A model generated the notes under the pieces. It was not told the DNA's origin and searched no databases. It saw nothing but the letters and a program-made list of their open reading frames with translations. This document shows, piece by piece, positions 42,478-54,079 of a DNA stretch of 64,000 nucleotides; position 1 is the stretch's first letter; each line of letters opens with the position of its first letter. The translations under genes were made by a program, and so were the position numbers. Origin of the DNA: Labia minor (Eukaryota; Arthropoda; Insecta; Dermaptera; Spongiphoridae); contig OY720345.1 of the NCBI GenBank assembly GCA_963082975.1, positions 18,130,491 through 18,194,490 of the forward strand. The letters are read 5' to 3'.

Positions 42478-42783
42478 GGGGAATGGTGGAGACTGCATAA
42501 CGAGGAATTGCATGACCTCTATACATCTCCAGATATAGTTAGAATTATCAAATCGAGAAGGCTGAGATGGGCAGAGCACGTGGCTAATATGGGAGAGGAA
42601 AGAATGGCGAAAAATATATCGAGTGGGAAACGTCCGTTTGGAAGACCAAGGACGCGGTGGGTGGATAATGTGGGAAGGAACGTGAGAGAGATGGGAGAGG
42701 GTAGGGATTGGAGGGTTATGGCTCAAAATTGGGATTCTTGGGGAAGTGTGATTCCTGCGGCTAAGAACTTTCGAGTTCCGTAG
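42478..42783 (+). pseudogene. LINE ORF2 C-terminal fragment
   Basis: Reads EWWRLHNEELHDLYTSPDIV, then RIIKSRRLRWAEHVANMGEE, a GKRPFGRPRTRWVDNV block and NFRVP with stop TAG. This is the usual C-terminal tail of an insect non-LTR retrotransposon (RLRWxxHVxRM...GRPRxRWxD). A short AGATAGATAGAT tail after the stop resembles a LINE 3' end. 5'-truncated. Confidence 0.78.
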
Positions 42784-42987
42784 GGCCACGCAGATAGATA
42801 GATAGATATCAATATTTCTTAAAGGATCGAGCGATAGTTCAGTGTTCCAGGTACTATTTTTACTATCTCGCCAAAATTTTATTTATTATTATTAAATATT
42901 TATTTATTTTGATTATTAAAAATTTTAAAATATTATCAAAAATTTTAAAATTTTTAAAATGAAGAGATTTGTTTATACTGATATTTT

Positions 42988-43571
42988 CTCTTTTTACCAT
43001 CTCGCCAGAGATAGTATTGCGATCACGAAAATTTTCGATGTTGAGATTTTGATGTTTTTATATGTTTTGAAGGTTCCTGAATCATTTTCACTAAGGTTGA
43101 GAAAAATGTCTGTCTGTGTGTATGTATGTGTGTGTGGATGTGTGTAGACATGATTACGAAAAAACGGTTTGAACTAGAATAATGAAATTTGATATACGGG
43201 CATTATTCAAAATTCGTAGTTTTCTATCAACTTTTAGAAATGTAGCTCAACCGGAAGAGGGTCATTACCTACAACGTTATGATTTTTTTTTCCTCTAAAA
43301 TGACCGTAAAAAGTTTTTCACATGATTAAAAATTGTATAAAACTGCTATATATAGAATTTCAGCTGAATTTTCGCTGAAAGTACCGGAATTAATTTTTTA
43401 ACACTGCAAATCACGCGCCAACACGTGACGTGGTGCCATCAACAAAGAGCCAAACATGCACTGATTTAATAAATATTATTCATTAATTTTAATTTATAAT
43501 TAATTAAATTTAATTTAAATTTAATTAATCCAATTCAAATTTGCGAGATAGTCGAGTGGAGACACTCCAGC
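42988..43571 (-). mobile_element. Family H1 copy 6
   Basis: Starts ACCATCTCGCCAGAGATAGT and ends GTCGAGTGGAGACACTCCAG, with a TGTGTGTATGTATGTG microsatellite. A lone terminal fragment (ACTATCTCGCC) also lies at 42859-42870. Confidence 0.76.
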
Positions 43572-43689
43572 TTATTTTATAAACCAATGATAATAAGATA
43601 CATAATAAATCTAAAATAGTTCACTAAGAATTCAAATTAAGAAGGAATTCAAAAGAAGAATAAGTATTGATTTTTCAGAATATTAATTA

Positions 43690-43900
43690 AAATATTACTG
43701 TGGAACGTTTGTATAAATACAACTGACATTTTCTTCTAGTTCATAATAATTGCCCCAACAAATTCTATTTCTATCTATTTCAGACGATTGAAAAGTTATT
43801 CCATCTGTTTTCATGATATTCCTGAACAAACACAAAAAATTATTATGTATATTTGCAGGTTTAACGATCATCTGGAGTACCATGTGTGCTACTTAAGTAT
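43690..43900. other. Unassigned block open on both strands
   Basis: Minus strand: after a possible acceptor TTTGTTCAG, the frame reads NIMKTDGITFQSSEIDRNRI, then CWGNYYELEENVSCIYTNVP and stops. Plus strand: after TTTTCTTCTAG a frame reads FIIIAPTNSISIYFRRLKSY, then HDIPEQTQKIIMYICRFNDH and LEYHVCYL before a stop. Only one, or neither, can be real; the composition is less AT-rich than the flanks. Possibly a decayed gene fragment. Confidence 0.3.
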
Positions 43901-45684
43901 ATTAAAGTAAAAACAATTAAAATTATATTTTTTAAAACCACAACCAATTTTTTATTCCTCTAGAAGTTTTTGAAACTCAATCATTCGGATTTTTATCATT
44001 CTCTATGTTATTAAAAAAGAAATTTATTTTATATTATTTATTCAAAAAGAATTTATCTTATTTGAATTTTCTAAGAAATATTTAATGAATGAGAAATCAT
44101 TTTTATATAAGAATCTTTTATTTTATTTTTTTTTTATTTTTATTTTCATGATTCATTCAATCCCATTACAATGGATCTTTTGTTTTTTAATCTTATACAT
44201 ATAATGCAGTATTAAGAATATATTTCTTCTATTCAATAAAGCATGTCGATAAATGAGGACAAGATGTCAAGATTTATATTTTTTATTATTTCTTTCAAAT
44301 ATAGTTAATACATTTTCTTCAACAAGAGTGACATAATTCCAAGAAGGAAAATTAAAAAAAAGGCATTAACGACCGAAAACATAAAAATTATATTTAGCCT
44401 TACGCCAACAGAAAATGTTCTCTCATTTCAAAAGTTATTAAAAATTAAAAATAAAATTTATACAATATAACAATATTGTTCTTTACTTATAGAAAAATAT
44501 GTAATTTATTTATAATTTTTACTAAAATAAGAATAATAAAAAGTAAGGCCTAAGCAAATATTATATGATGAAGGGACTGAGAAAAGAGGAAATAATAAAA
44601 ACATAAAAAAGAATTTGTAAAATAACGTTTTTTCATGGACTAAAAAGAATAAAATACTTTTTCTATAAGTCTGAATTGCTTCATATACAACGAAAAACGT
44701 TGAGCGCATATAGTTTTATTTATCAAACATCAAGTCAAATTTTTGTAGTAATAATAATTTTATTAAACACGTGAACTAAGAGCTAAGAAATTAATCTTTT
44801 ATTATTTTTCACTGTAATATACTTATATATCAAAGTATGTAACAAATTTTAAAAGAATTATTATTTTCTTAAAGTTACAAATTATCAAACAAATCCAATA
44901 ACAGTTGATAATATTAGAAGAAATAGTGTTACTTGTTAATGAAGTGTTTTACTGTGGTATGTAAGCATTTATAAAAATTATAGCTCTATAAAGGAATTTA
45001 ATTGCATAGTGATATGAAGCAATTCATCCATAAACTTTGACATGCTTTGAAATTATTTTATTCTTTTTAGTTAATGAAAAAAATGTTGTTTTATATAAAA
45101 ATTTTTTTTATATTTATATTATTTTATTATTTTTAGTTCAATTTTATTTTATAAATTAAGGGAAATAGAAAAAATGATGTTATACGAAAATTTGGAAATA
45201 GAATAAAACAAAAAGAAAATATTATTCTTCTAAAAATGATTATAATTATATTAAGTATATGTTATTATTGAAATAATGTTTTTAAAATATATTTATAATA
45301 ATTATTAAATTAATTCCTCTTTTAATGATATAAATTATTTTGAATTATTTTCAAAATGAAAAACAACTCAATATTTATCCGTCAAATGGCATGAATGAAA
45401 ATTCAAATACTAAAATCAATTAATCGCTAATTACATTACAATTAATTAATTATAATTCAATTATATTTCTTCCATACCTTCTAGGGATCGATCGAAATAT
45501 CTATAAAAATTTTCAAAAGTTTATCTCAATTTAAAGTTGATGAAAAATCGATTTCAATTTGTCATAATAGCGAACAAACAGACAGACATAGAGTGAAGTT
45601 GATAAAAACGTTATAATATAATAATAAAATTAAAGGAATAGGATTAATGCAAAACAGTGCTAATTGGGCACTTTTCAATTGAAA
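43901..45684. other. Intergenic AT-rich DNA, nothing identified
   Basis: No repeat ends, open frames with coding character or GC-rich patches were found. The minus-strand frame 44506-44709 is hydrophobic by composition only. Confidence 0.45.
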
Positions 45685-46356
45685 ATAAGTTGACCTGTGG
45701 CCAGGTCCGAACCGACCGACGGTTTGAAATAAATTAATTTCCAGCTACAGAAACAATTTCAAATAATTTTCATATATCTATTAATGTAATAAAAAACAGA
45801 TATGGATACATAAATAATAAATATAAACATTTTTAATTTTATTTTATTTATAATATATATGCAAGACCAGGCTGTGACGTCATGCATGGCTGGATGACGT
45901 CATATAATTTTAAATCAAGAAAAAACTAATAAATATGATTTTTTTCGAGGATAAAACCAATACAAAATGCATGATTCGTGGTGATATATAAAAAAATCTC
46001 CTTTGGTGTGAAAATAACCCTTTCCTTCCTATCGTCGATCGCTAATACTACCACTTCCGGTTTCCCGAATTGCACCAAAAGTTGATCAATTCATCCCACT
46101 GATGCATTAAGTAAATATACCAAATTTCATCAAAATCGGTTGAGCCGTTCAGGCTGTACACATCTATACGGACGGACAGACGGACGGACAGACGGACGGA
46201 CGGACAGACGGACGGACGGACAGACGGACAGACATCATGCTAAAAATACTTTTTTCTGTTTAGAAAATGCATGATTCGTGGAGATATGTAAAAATCTCCA
46301 CATGTGAAATTTGGTGTGAAAACAATACCTCCCTTACTATCGTCGGTCGGTAAAAA
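45685..46356 (+). mobile_element. Family H2 copy 3 (long array)
   Basis: Full length with an expanded ACGGACGGACAGACGG array. It shares the CCCGAATTGC variant with copy 4, where copies 1 and 2 have TCCGGAATTGC, so there are at least two source lineages. Confidence 0.82.
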
Positions 46357-47089
46357 AACATAAAATAGCACAGAGAATGTAGAATGGTGAAAGAACGTGC
46401 GAGAGCATCTCTAAAGTTGATATGAAGAATGTTGTTCTAACTCTTTCTACATGACCGAAGCTAATTTCTTGTGGAATATGAATTACCAAACGACACAAGA
46501 ATTAATTTCATGCCTGATGAACAATTTAACTAAAAATATAATCGTTTTATTCGGCAAATAATTAAAGAATTTTCATTTGTTGTTAGAATATAAAAAGAAA
46601 AATGTTGGTGTTCTTGTAATTACAAAATCCAGAATCAAACTCAGAAATTTCTCTTGAATGGGAAACCTCATATAATAAAAAGAGTACTAGAGCAAACTAA
46701 TCTCATAAATCTATGAAATTTTATCTTTTTTACAAAAATTTCTTAAGTATTTATAAAATATCAAAATTTTAATTCTCTTATTTAAAATTGTTCGAAAGAT
46801 TGATAATAAATTCAGTTATTATAGGTAAATTTCAAATAAGTTTAAATAAAAAAAATAGATTATATATTCAATTTATTTAAATTGAATCAAATTATAAGAT
46901 TATTTTTCAAAAATAATTATATAATTGATTAATAATCATCATCTTGCCGGTTTTCCTGAGTGTGAGGCGCGGTCTATGACTTTGAGAAACGAAAATAGAT
47001 TAAGAGATTTTGAAAATAGAATTCATCGCAACATTTATGGGGCAAAGAAGAATAGAAATAATGCACAATAAGAACTACATGATCTAGAA
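46357..47089. other. Intergenic, nothing firm
   Basis: A GC-richer patch at 46360-46500 and GAGTGTGAGGCGCGGTCTAT at 46960-46980 are unassigned. No inverted ends or coding frame. Confidence 0.4.
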
Positions 47090-47287
47090 CAGTGATTCTC
47101 AACCACTGTGCCGCGAGATTATGAGGCTCTTAAACTTAAACCGACTTTTTTTCTAAATTTTTTCAATTTGGTTCTCAAAAGAAAAGGTAAAACGTTTTTG
47201 GGACTAGGCTCTTAAACCGTTTTTGGGCCGCCAAATTTTTAAACAGTTAAAAGTGTGCCTCGGTACAAAAAAGGTTGAGAATCACTG
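47090..47287. mobile_element. hAT MITE (CAGTGATTCTCAACC type)
   Basis: 198 bp with ends CAGTGATTCTCAACCACTG and inverted GGTTGAGAATCACTG, perfect 8-bp duplication ATCTAGAA (47082-47089, 47288-47295). Internal TTGGTTCTCAAAAGAAAAGG. Confidence 0.88.
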
Positions 47288-47865
47288 ATCTAGAAAATTG
47301 TTTTTGTGGAGAACGATTGATAAACGACCTGTTGGTAGACAATATAATAAGAGAGTTGAAAGAGGATAGGATTTGGATAGGAGGGATAGGATAGGGATCT
47401 TACTATTGCAAAGACCATAAGAAGTTATAAAAGAAATCATGCAAAATGCAAAAGAAAAATACAAAAAAATAACAAAATTCAATGCAATTCAATTTAATCT
47501 AATCTCGGTTAAATCTGAATTTCTAGCTTGTTCAATCAAAAAGATCAATATTAAGATTAAATTCATTTTCAATCAAATCAAATCAATTAAATATTTGAAT
47601 AAAATATTTGAAATAAATCTATTTTTATAAAAAGAAAATCTAAACAATTTTCCATTAAGTAAGAAATAATTATAATTGTATTCATTAATTAAGAATTACT
47701 TTTACACTTTTTCTCTCTCTATATATATACACTATATATATGAAATATTCAAAAATTTAATGTTTAATTTTATATATTTTATGTATTTTTATATCTAAAA
47801 TCGAAATTATTTTATGATTGATGTAGATTTTATATAAAGTGATATTTTATTTTAAATTATAAATA

Positions 47866-48386
47866 GGTAATTGTTTACAAAAGCGGAAGTTTCAGGGATT
47901 TGGATAAAACTTTTTTACCAGAGGATTCCTTTTTTAATTCCAAAAAAACTTTTCTTATGCAATATTTCTCGGTCTCTTCTAGTTTACGAGATAAACTATT
48001 AATATAATAGTTATGAATGAGCAGCCATTTAATAATGTTTTATTGACTAATTCACTAATTATTCATTTATTAACTAATTTTCGGTTTGTTTAGGTTCAGT
48101 TTGGATATAATAAAATTATTTAATTAATTAATTTTTATTCATTTAAAATCTAAACCCAACTGAAGAAAACCCCCGAAAATTATTGATGGTTAAATTAATA
48201 TAACATGGTAGCTAAATAGAATATCAATGGATTTATATGTAAATTTTAATAATTTTTATTCTGTAAACTAGAAGAGACGGAGAAATATTGCATAAAGAAA
48301 GTTTTTTTTTGCAATTAAAAAAGGAATCCACTGGTAAAGTTTTATCCAAATCCATGACATGATGACTAATCTGAACAATTACCAAG
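47866..48386. mobile_element. Foldback family M, copy 4
   Basis: GGTAATTGTTTACAAAAGCG opens the left arm; the right arm ends TTTTATCCAAATCCATGACA. Both arms carry CTTCTAGTTTACGAGATAAA (inverted at right). The central block with AATAATGTTTTATTGAC is conserved. Confidence 0.78.
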
Positions 48387-49171
48387 ATAATAATTAATAA
48401 TGATTAAAAATATTCACTAATATAATTTTATAAAAATTATAAATATATACTTATAATATAAAATAAATTAGATAGACTTTTTTAAATGGAATTGAATTTG
48501 AAAATTTTAATTCATTTGATTGTATTAACAATATTAATGTAAAAACATGTTTTTATCTTTAAAAATATTGATATGTTATTGCAAAATGGTATCTACATAC
48601 AAATACAACTAAAAAGGCTGTCATAATAAAGAATGATATATATATTTAAATTAACAGAACAAAAGTCTTATTTAATAGATTTTCTCTAGTAAAAATTATA
48701 TGGATACCTATAAAATAGTATTATATTTCTTTCCTTTGATATAACTTTATTATAGCTTCTATAAAATTATAATTATTTTATTTTATGTAAATAAATGATT
48801 TATTTGTTTCGTAAATTATAGACTTTTTTTATATTTTTAATTAAATTGGATAGTAACAGCTTTTATTTTAATGTAAAATAATCTAAAGATTGATAGTTGT
48901 AATTTATTTTGGAATTTTTTTTTAAAGAATTTTCATTTATTATAAAATAGACATTTTATTATTTTTTTGACAATCGTGTACATTAGGGTCAAAATAAAAA
49001 TGATTATAAAAGTGAATTTATCTAAGTTTCTAAACTTATAAAATTAAAATATCGTATTAATAGTATTTATTAAAACTAATTGATATCATGAAAAAAATGA
49101 TCTGATTATTTTACGGTACTAAGATAAACTTTTATTATTAAAAAAATGCTATTAATAATTCACACACTCGA

Positions 49172-49375
49172 CCATAAACGCAAGTGTATCCGCCATAATC
49201 CATCAATTGCCCCACGTACTACTTCCCCATACGGCATATTCGCCAGATTTAGCCCCCTGAGACTATTTTCTGTTGCCAAATCTGAAAAAATAGTTGGGCG
49301 GTATGAATTGTGGGTCGAATAAAAAGGTCATCTATGAAACAAACACTTATTTTGAGAGCCTTATTATTTGAAAAT
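49172..49375 (+). pseudogene. Irritans-like mariner transposase fragment
   Basis: One frame reads IHQLPHVLLPHTAYSPDLAP, stop, DYFLLPNLKK, stop, LGGMNCGSNKKVIYETNTYF then ESL. The YSPDLAPxDYFL block and the ...NEEVIAETxAYFESL-like end are typical of the irritans group. Two in-frame stops make it dead. Confidence 0.75.
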
Positions 49376-49437
49376 AGTAAAAAAAATTAAAAAACAGAAC
49401 ACTAAATGCAAAGAGACTAAATTGAGAAATAATGCTT

Positions 49438-49788
49438 ACGAGGTCTGTTCAAAAGAAAAGATGAATTTTGAATTTTCTCGTGCTGTGTACATTCGATTAT
49501 CGAAAAAATTTTTATGTTGAATAACCTATATTTCTCATTTGTTGAAATTATCAGCCATTTTGGATTAGTAGTTTGTTTTTGACAACTGAAAAAGTTAGTG
49601 ACGTTTTTGTGTGTCTTTTGATTTTTTACTTAAAACAAAATTGAATCAAAGAATCTGTATTAAATTTTGCGTTAAAAATGGAATAAAGTGCTCCAGAATT
49701 ACTTTGAAGGGGACAAAATGGATATTGATGAATAAATAAATACTCGAAATAATTCAAAATTCAACTTTTCTTTTGAACAAACCTCGTA
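49438..49788. mobile_element. Mariner A-derived MITE, 350 bp
   Basis: ACGAGGTCTGTTCAAAAGAA and inverted CTTTTGAACAAACCTCGT retain both ends; almost all transposase is deleted, leaving only the parts next to the ends. Confidence 0.72.
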
Positions 49789-50157
49789 TATCCCGAGAAA
49801 AAAATTTATTCAAAAAGTTAGTGACTTATCAAACAACCCTCTTATCAGTTTTTTGTGATCTCATATTTTTTATCCATACATTTTTCAAATATTATATTAT
49901 TTTCAAATTCCTATTATAAAAGTAAAAAATAATTATAATAAAAATAAAAGGATAATCAGACGTATTTTAAAAAAAATATATCACAGATGTTTTAAAAAAG
50001 CTCGAATATGTATTATAAAAAGATCTGTCCAATTGATTTTTATACTTTTTTTTAAAAAACTTTTTTCTAAAAATGAAAAATTGTGATCGTAGTTCTGATT
50101 ATTTTATCATCCATCAATATAAATACTTGAAAAAATAAAAATATTATAAATTATTTT

Positions 50158-50445
50158 ATGAAATATATATCTTATACAAATAATTTAGGACATATTTTAA
50201 CATTTATATTAATATATATAGAAATTGTTCAGTATGAATTGAGGAAAACGTGTGGGTGGGGGGGGGGGGTGGTCTGTATGGAGAGGTGCAAAGAGGAGGC
50301 GTTGCAGGCTGGAGCTGCGCTCTCTGAGCGACGCAACAACCGATTGGGTCTCGAGAACCCTGCAATCAGGGGACTCAGTTGCAGGTCAGGGTTGCATCGT
50401 TCATCTCCTGTTCAACAAGTAGCTGCTCCACAACCAGATACCTTT
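50158..50445 (+). CDS. Candidate alternative/first exon in a GC-rich island upstream of Gene B
   Basis: About 200 bases of sharply higher GC interrupt AT-rich DNA. An open frame runs through MERCKEEALQAGAALSERR and ends at QQVAAPQPDTF before a consensus donor GTAAGT at 50446, in phase 0. Joined to the exon at 54645 the frame would stop. Joined to the Gene B exon at 58140 it stays open. A second frame is open over part of the island, so coding status is uncertain. It may instead be a 5' UTR/promoter exon for Gene B, or belong to an unseen gene. Confidence 0.4.
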
Positions 50446-51279
50446 GTAAGTATCTTTCATCCCTCTCCATTTCCATATCCATTTCCGAGATCCATACATA
50501 ATCATTTATAAACTATTTCCTTTTTTTTTGCTTTTTTTTTGTTTTTTGAAAGATATCTTAAAATTTTGAATATTTTTATTTTTTTTATTTCATATTTTTA
50601 TTACTCAATAAAAAATGATATAGATATAAGGTAATGAAACGTATACAGGACAGAGTCCTAAAACGGACTTCAAATAAAAATTTGCAAAAATTTTACTTCA
50701 AATAAAAATTATATTAAAATTACATCCATTCCGAAAATTATATTTTTTAAAATTAAATCTTTCCAAAATATATATTGGTGTAGTTCAGTATACTGGACTG
50801 AATAAACAAGAATTTACTGGTGAAAGACAAAAGATAAAATTGAATTTCAATTTATTTTTTGAAAATTCTTAGCAAAATCTTTAGGTAAGTTGTTATTATA
50901 ATTAAGTTTTTATATGTTCAACATATGTTTTCTAATTTATATTAATTAAAACCGACAATTATATAGATTAAAGAACTATATTATAAAGTATTCTTGTCAA
51001 AAGAACTTATTGTTAAAAGATTATAGATGGTGTCCGCCTTAGGATCAAAATTCATCTGGCTTTCCTGAAGCGGACACTAGCATTCTTATGTAAAATAGAA
51101 AATGAAATGTAACTTAGATAAATTTTCATTTTATTTAGGTTAAGTTTAAAATTAAAAAAATATAAGAATTCAGAACTTTAAGTGCCAGTAGACACGTTTT
51201 GGGCCATTTGGTAAACCCCACCCGCTTCAGCAACTTAAAAATTGAATTCTATATACAAATATTCTATGTCTAAATATGT
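50446..51279. other. AT-rich DNA with a small GTGTCCGC hairpin
   Basis: TGGTGTCCGCCTTAGG and inverted CCTGAAGCGGACACTA (about 51029-51080) form a hairpin. It is followed by GTAAACCCCACCCGCTTCAG near 51212. Otherwise featureless; probably first-intron or intergenic DNA upstream of Gene B. Confidence 0.45.
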
Positions 51280-51893
51280 GTACGAGGTTTCTTCAAGAGA
51301 AAAAATGAATTTTGAATTATTACGAAAAGTATTTATTTATTCATCAATATCCATTTTGTCCTCTTCAAAGTAATTCCCCTCAGATATAATGCACTTATGC
51401 CAGCGCTTCTTCCAATCGTTGAAGCAGTTCTGAAATGCGCTTTTTGGTATGGCCATCAGCTCAAATCTGGTGAATACGGTGGTTGAGGCATGATTACGGT
51501 GTTGTTTTTGGCCAAAAATGACAAACAAGTAATGATGTGCGAGCTGGTGCATTATGGTGATGCAGAATTCATGGTTTGGTTTGCCGGAATTCCGATCGTT
51601 TGACCCTTATTGCTTCAAACAAATGTTACTTAACTTCATTGTAGTATTTCTTATTAACAGTACTATCTGTTGGCAAGAACTCATTGTAATCGAAAAAAAA
51701 GTGCGCAAAATCTTCAAAGTTTGATTCAAATTGGCTTGCTTTTTAAAGCGCTTGTACCACTTATAAACATTTTTTTGAGACAAAGTAAACTTGCCGATTG
51801 CCACAGTCAACATTTTAATTACTTTGGAGCACTTTATTCCATTTTTAAAATTTTAGAAATTTCAAAATTCTTTTGTTTTGAACAGACCTCATA
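51280..51893 (-). pseudogene. Deleted mariner A, copy 5
   Basis: Ends ACGAGGTTTCTTCAAGAGAA and TTTTGTTTTGAACAGACCTC. The minus strand has the mariner C terminus AIPKSAFQNCFNDWKKRWHK then CIISEGNYFEEDKMD, then frameshifted remnants of the N-terminal half (51607-51813). Confidence 0.76.
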
Positions 51894-52254
51894 TATATAT
51901 ATATTTATAAAGGATTTTTTGCTCATAATTTAAATTTTTTTTGCCATTTCATGAGAATCCAAGTTTCGAAGAGCGTCAAAGGGAGTCTCTATATAAATAT
52001 AAAGATAAAGATTAATAATAAAAATAATTATAAATATTTTAAAATTAAGTTAATAGGTATGAAAAAAAATAATTCGAATTTTGGGAAATAATATTCAATT
52101 TATTTTAATTTAGATGAATATATGATTAAATTTTATATTATTTTATTTATTCTTTAATTCATATAGCCACAATCGGCATACATCCAAATTTCATACAAAA
52201 TAAAATCCATTGCAATTTTATATGATAAAATCGTAATTAAAATTTAGAAAAATG

Positions 52255-52525
52255 GAGGTTTCAAAAGTATAGCTCAGCTACTAAATTATGTAAATTAAGT
52301 AAATATACCAAATTTTATGAAAATCCGTTTAGCGGTTGAAGCTGTACACGTCTATACGAACACACAACGGACAGACAGACGGATGGACAGACGGACAGAC
52401 ATCATGCTAAAAATACTTTATTCTGTAACAAAATGCATGATTCGTGGAGATATATAAAAATCTCCATATGTGAAATTTGGTGTGAAAACAATATGTTCCC
52501 TTCCTATCGTCGGTCGGTAAAATAA
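52255..52525 (+). mobile_element. Diverged 3' half of an H2-type element
   Basis: Keeps TACCAAATTTTATGAAAATC, GCTGTACACGTCTATACG, an ACAGACGG array, ATCATGCTAAAAATAC and TATCGTCGGTCGGT. It has many substitutions relative to the four young copies, so it is an older relative. Confidence 0.7.
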
Positions 52526-53010
52526 ATAGTATATCAAAATATATCTAAATAAGACAGAATAAAATAATTTCACTAAAAAATATATTTATATATTTAGACA
52601 AATATTCATGATTAATAAGTGAAAATAAAGAATTTTTAAAATATTTTTATCTTGAATCAATTTGATAAGATTCATAAATTGTCTAAATAGACAGAATATT
52701 AAATTACAAGATGCTAAAGAAAATATAAATCAAATATTTCTATAAAAATAATATTTGTTTTTTTTTTATTTTGTAATATAAACCTTTATAATGAATATAA
52801 ATACGAGTAAATATTTATTTAAAAATGATAATTACAAGTTAGATCATTTTCTAATATTCAAATACCATATTTTTTTATCTCCTTGTTGGATGTTGAAACT
52901 AAAATTATATTAATCTTTGGGTGAATAATATATACTTATACCAGAATATTTTTTTAATAATTAATATACACATATAACGATAAATTTAGACAAGTACCCA
53001 TCTAAAATAA

Positions 53011-53682
53011 ATAAGTTGACCTGTGGCCAGGTCCGAACCGACCGACGGTTTGAAATAAATTAATTTCCAGCTACAGAAACAATTTCAAATAATTTTCATA
53101 TATCTATTAATGTAATAAAAAACAGATATGGATACATAAATAATAAATATAAACATTTTTAATTTTATTTTATTTATAATATATATGCAAGACCAGGCTG
53201 TGACGTCATGCATGGCTGGATGACGTCATATAATTTTAAATCAAGAAAAAACTAATAAATATGATTTTTTTCGAGGATAAAACCAATATAAAATGCATGA
53301 TTCGTGGTGATATATAAAAAAATCTCCTTTGGTGTGAAAATAACCCTTTCCTTCCTATCGTCGATCGCTAATACTACCACTTCCGGTTTCCCGAATTGCA
53401 CCAAAAGTTGATCAATTCATCCCACTGATGCATTAAGTAAATATACCAAATTTCATCAAAATCGGTTGAGCCGTTCAGGCTGTACACATCTATACGGACG
53501 GACAGACGGACGGACAGACGGACGGACGGACAGACGGACGGACGGACAGACGGACAGACATCATGCTAAAAATACTTTTTTCTGTTTAGAAAATGCATGA
53601 TTCGTGGAGATATGTAAAAATCTCCACATGTGAAATTTGGTGTGAAAACAATACCTCCCTTACTATCGTCGGTCGGTAAAAA
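53011..53682 (+). mobile_element. Family H2 copy 4 (long array)
   Basis: Nearly identical to copy 3, including the array layout. It sits about 0.5 kb downstream of a diverged relative (52255-52525). Confidence 0.82.
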
Positions 53683-53818
53683 TTAACTAAAAAATCCAAA
53701 ATTCCTTTTTACTCTTTTGGTAATACACAGAGTGGTACTTTTAATAAAAAAAAGAAATCATATTTTAATTTTTATATTTTAACAATAATTTATATTAATA
53801 TTAATATTTATATTAAAA

Positions 53819-54079
53819 CCAATCTGGTCCTACGCCTGCCAACTATGGAGAACAGCAAGTGAGTCCAATATTAGTAAAATACAAAAAACACAATCTAAGA
53901 TCCTTAGCTTTATCACAAACGCTCCTTCGTATATAACCAATGAATCTTTGCATAAAGATGTCCCATCGGCCAGGGAAGTTATATTCAAAACATACGAAAA
54001 ATATATTTCCGAATTGGAAAATCATACAAACCCATTGGCTATCAACCTATTTGACAATAGTCTAACTAAAAGAAGAGTC
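53819..54079 (+). pseudogene. Jockey-clade LINE reverse transcriptase C-terminal fragment
   Basis: Starting at 53819 one frame without stops reads PIWSYACQLWRTASESNISK, then IQKTQSKILSFITNAPSYIT, then NESLHKDVPSAREVIFKTYE and ISELENHTNPLAINLFDNSL. The PIWxYxxQLWxTAS...IQxxQSKxLRxIxNAPxYxxN...H.NPLA..L pattern is diagnostic for jockey-type elements. No start or end remains. The intact frame suggests a fairly recent insertion. Confidence 0.82.

Noticed and set aside
50158-50277. Upstream part of the 117-codon frame (before the Met at 50278)
   Set aside because: Very AT-rich and hydrophobic by composition; only the GC-rich part near the donor is a candidate exon.
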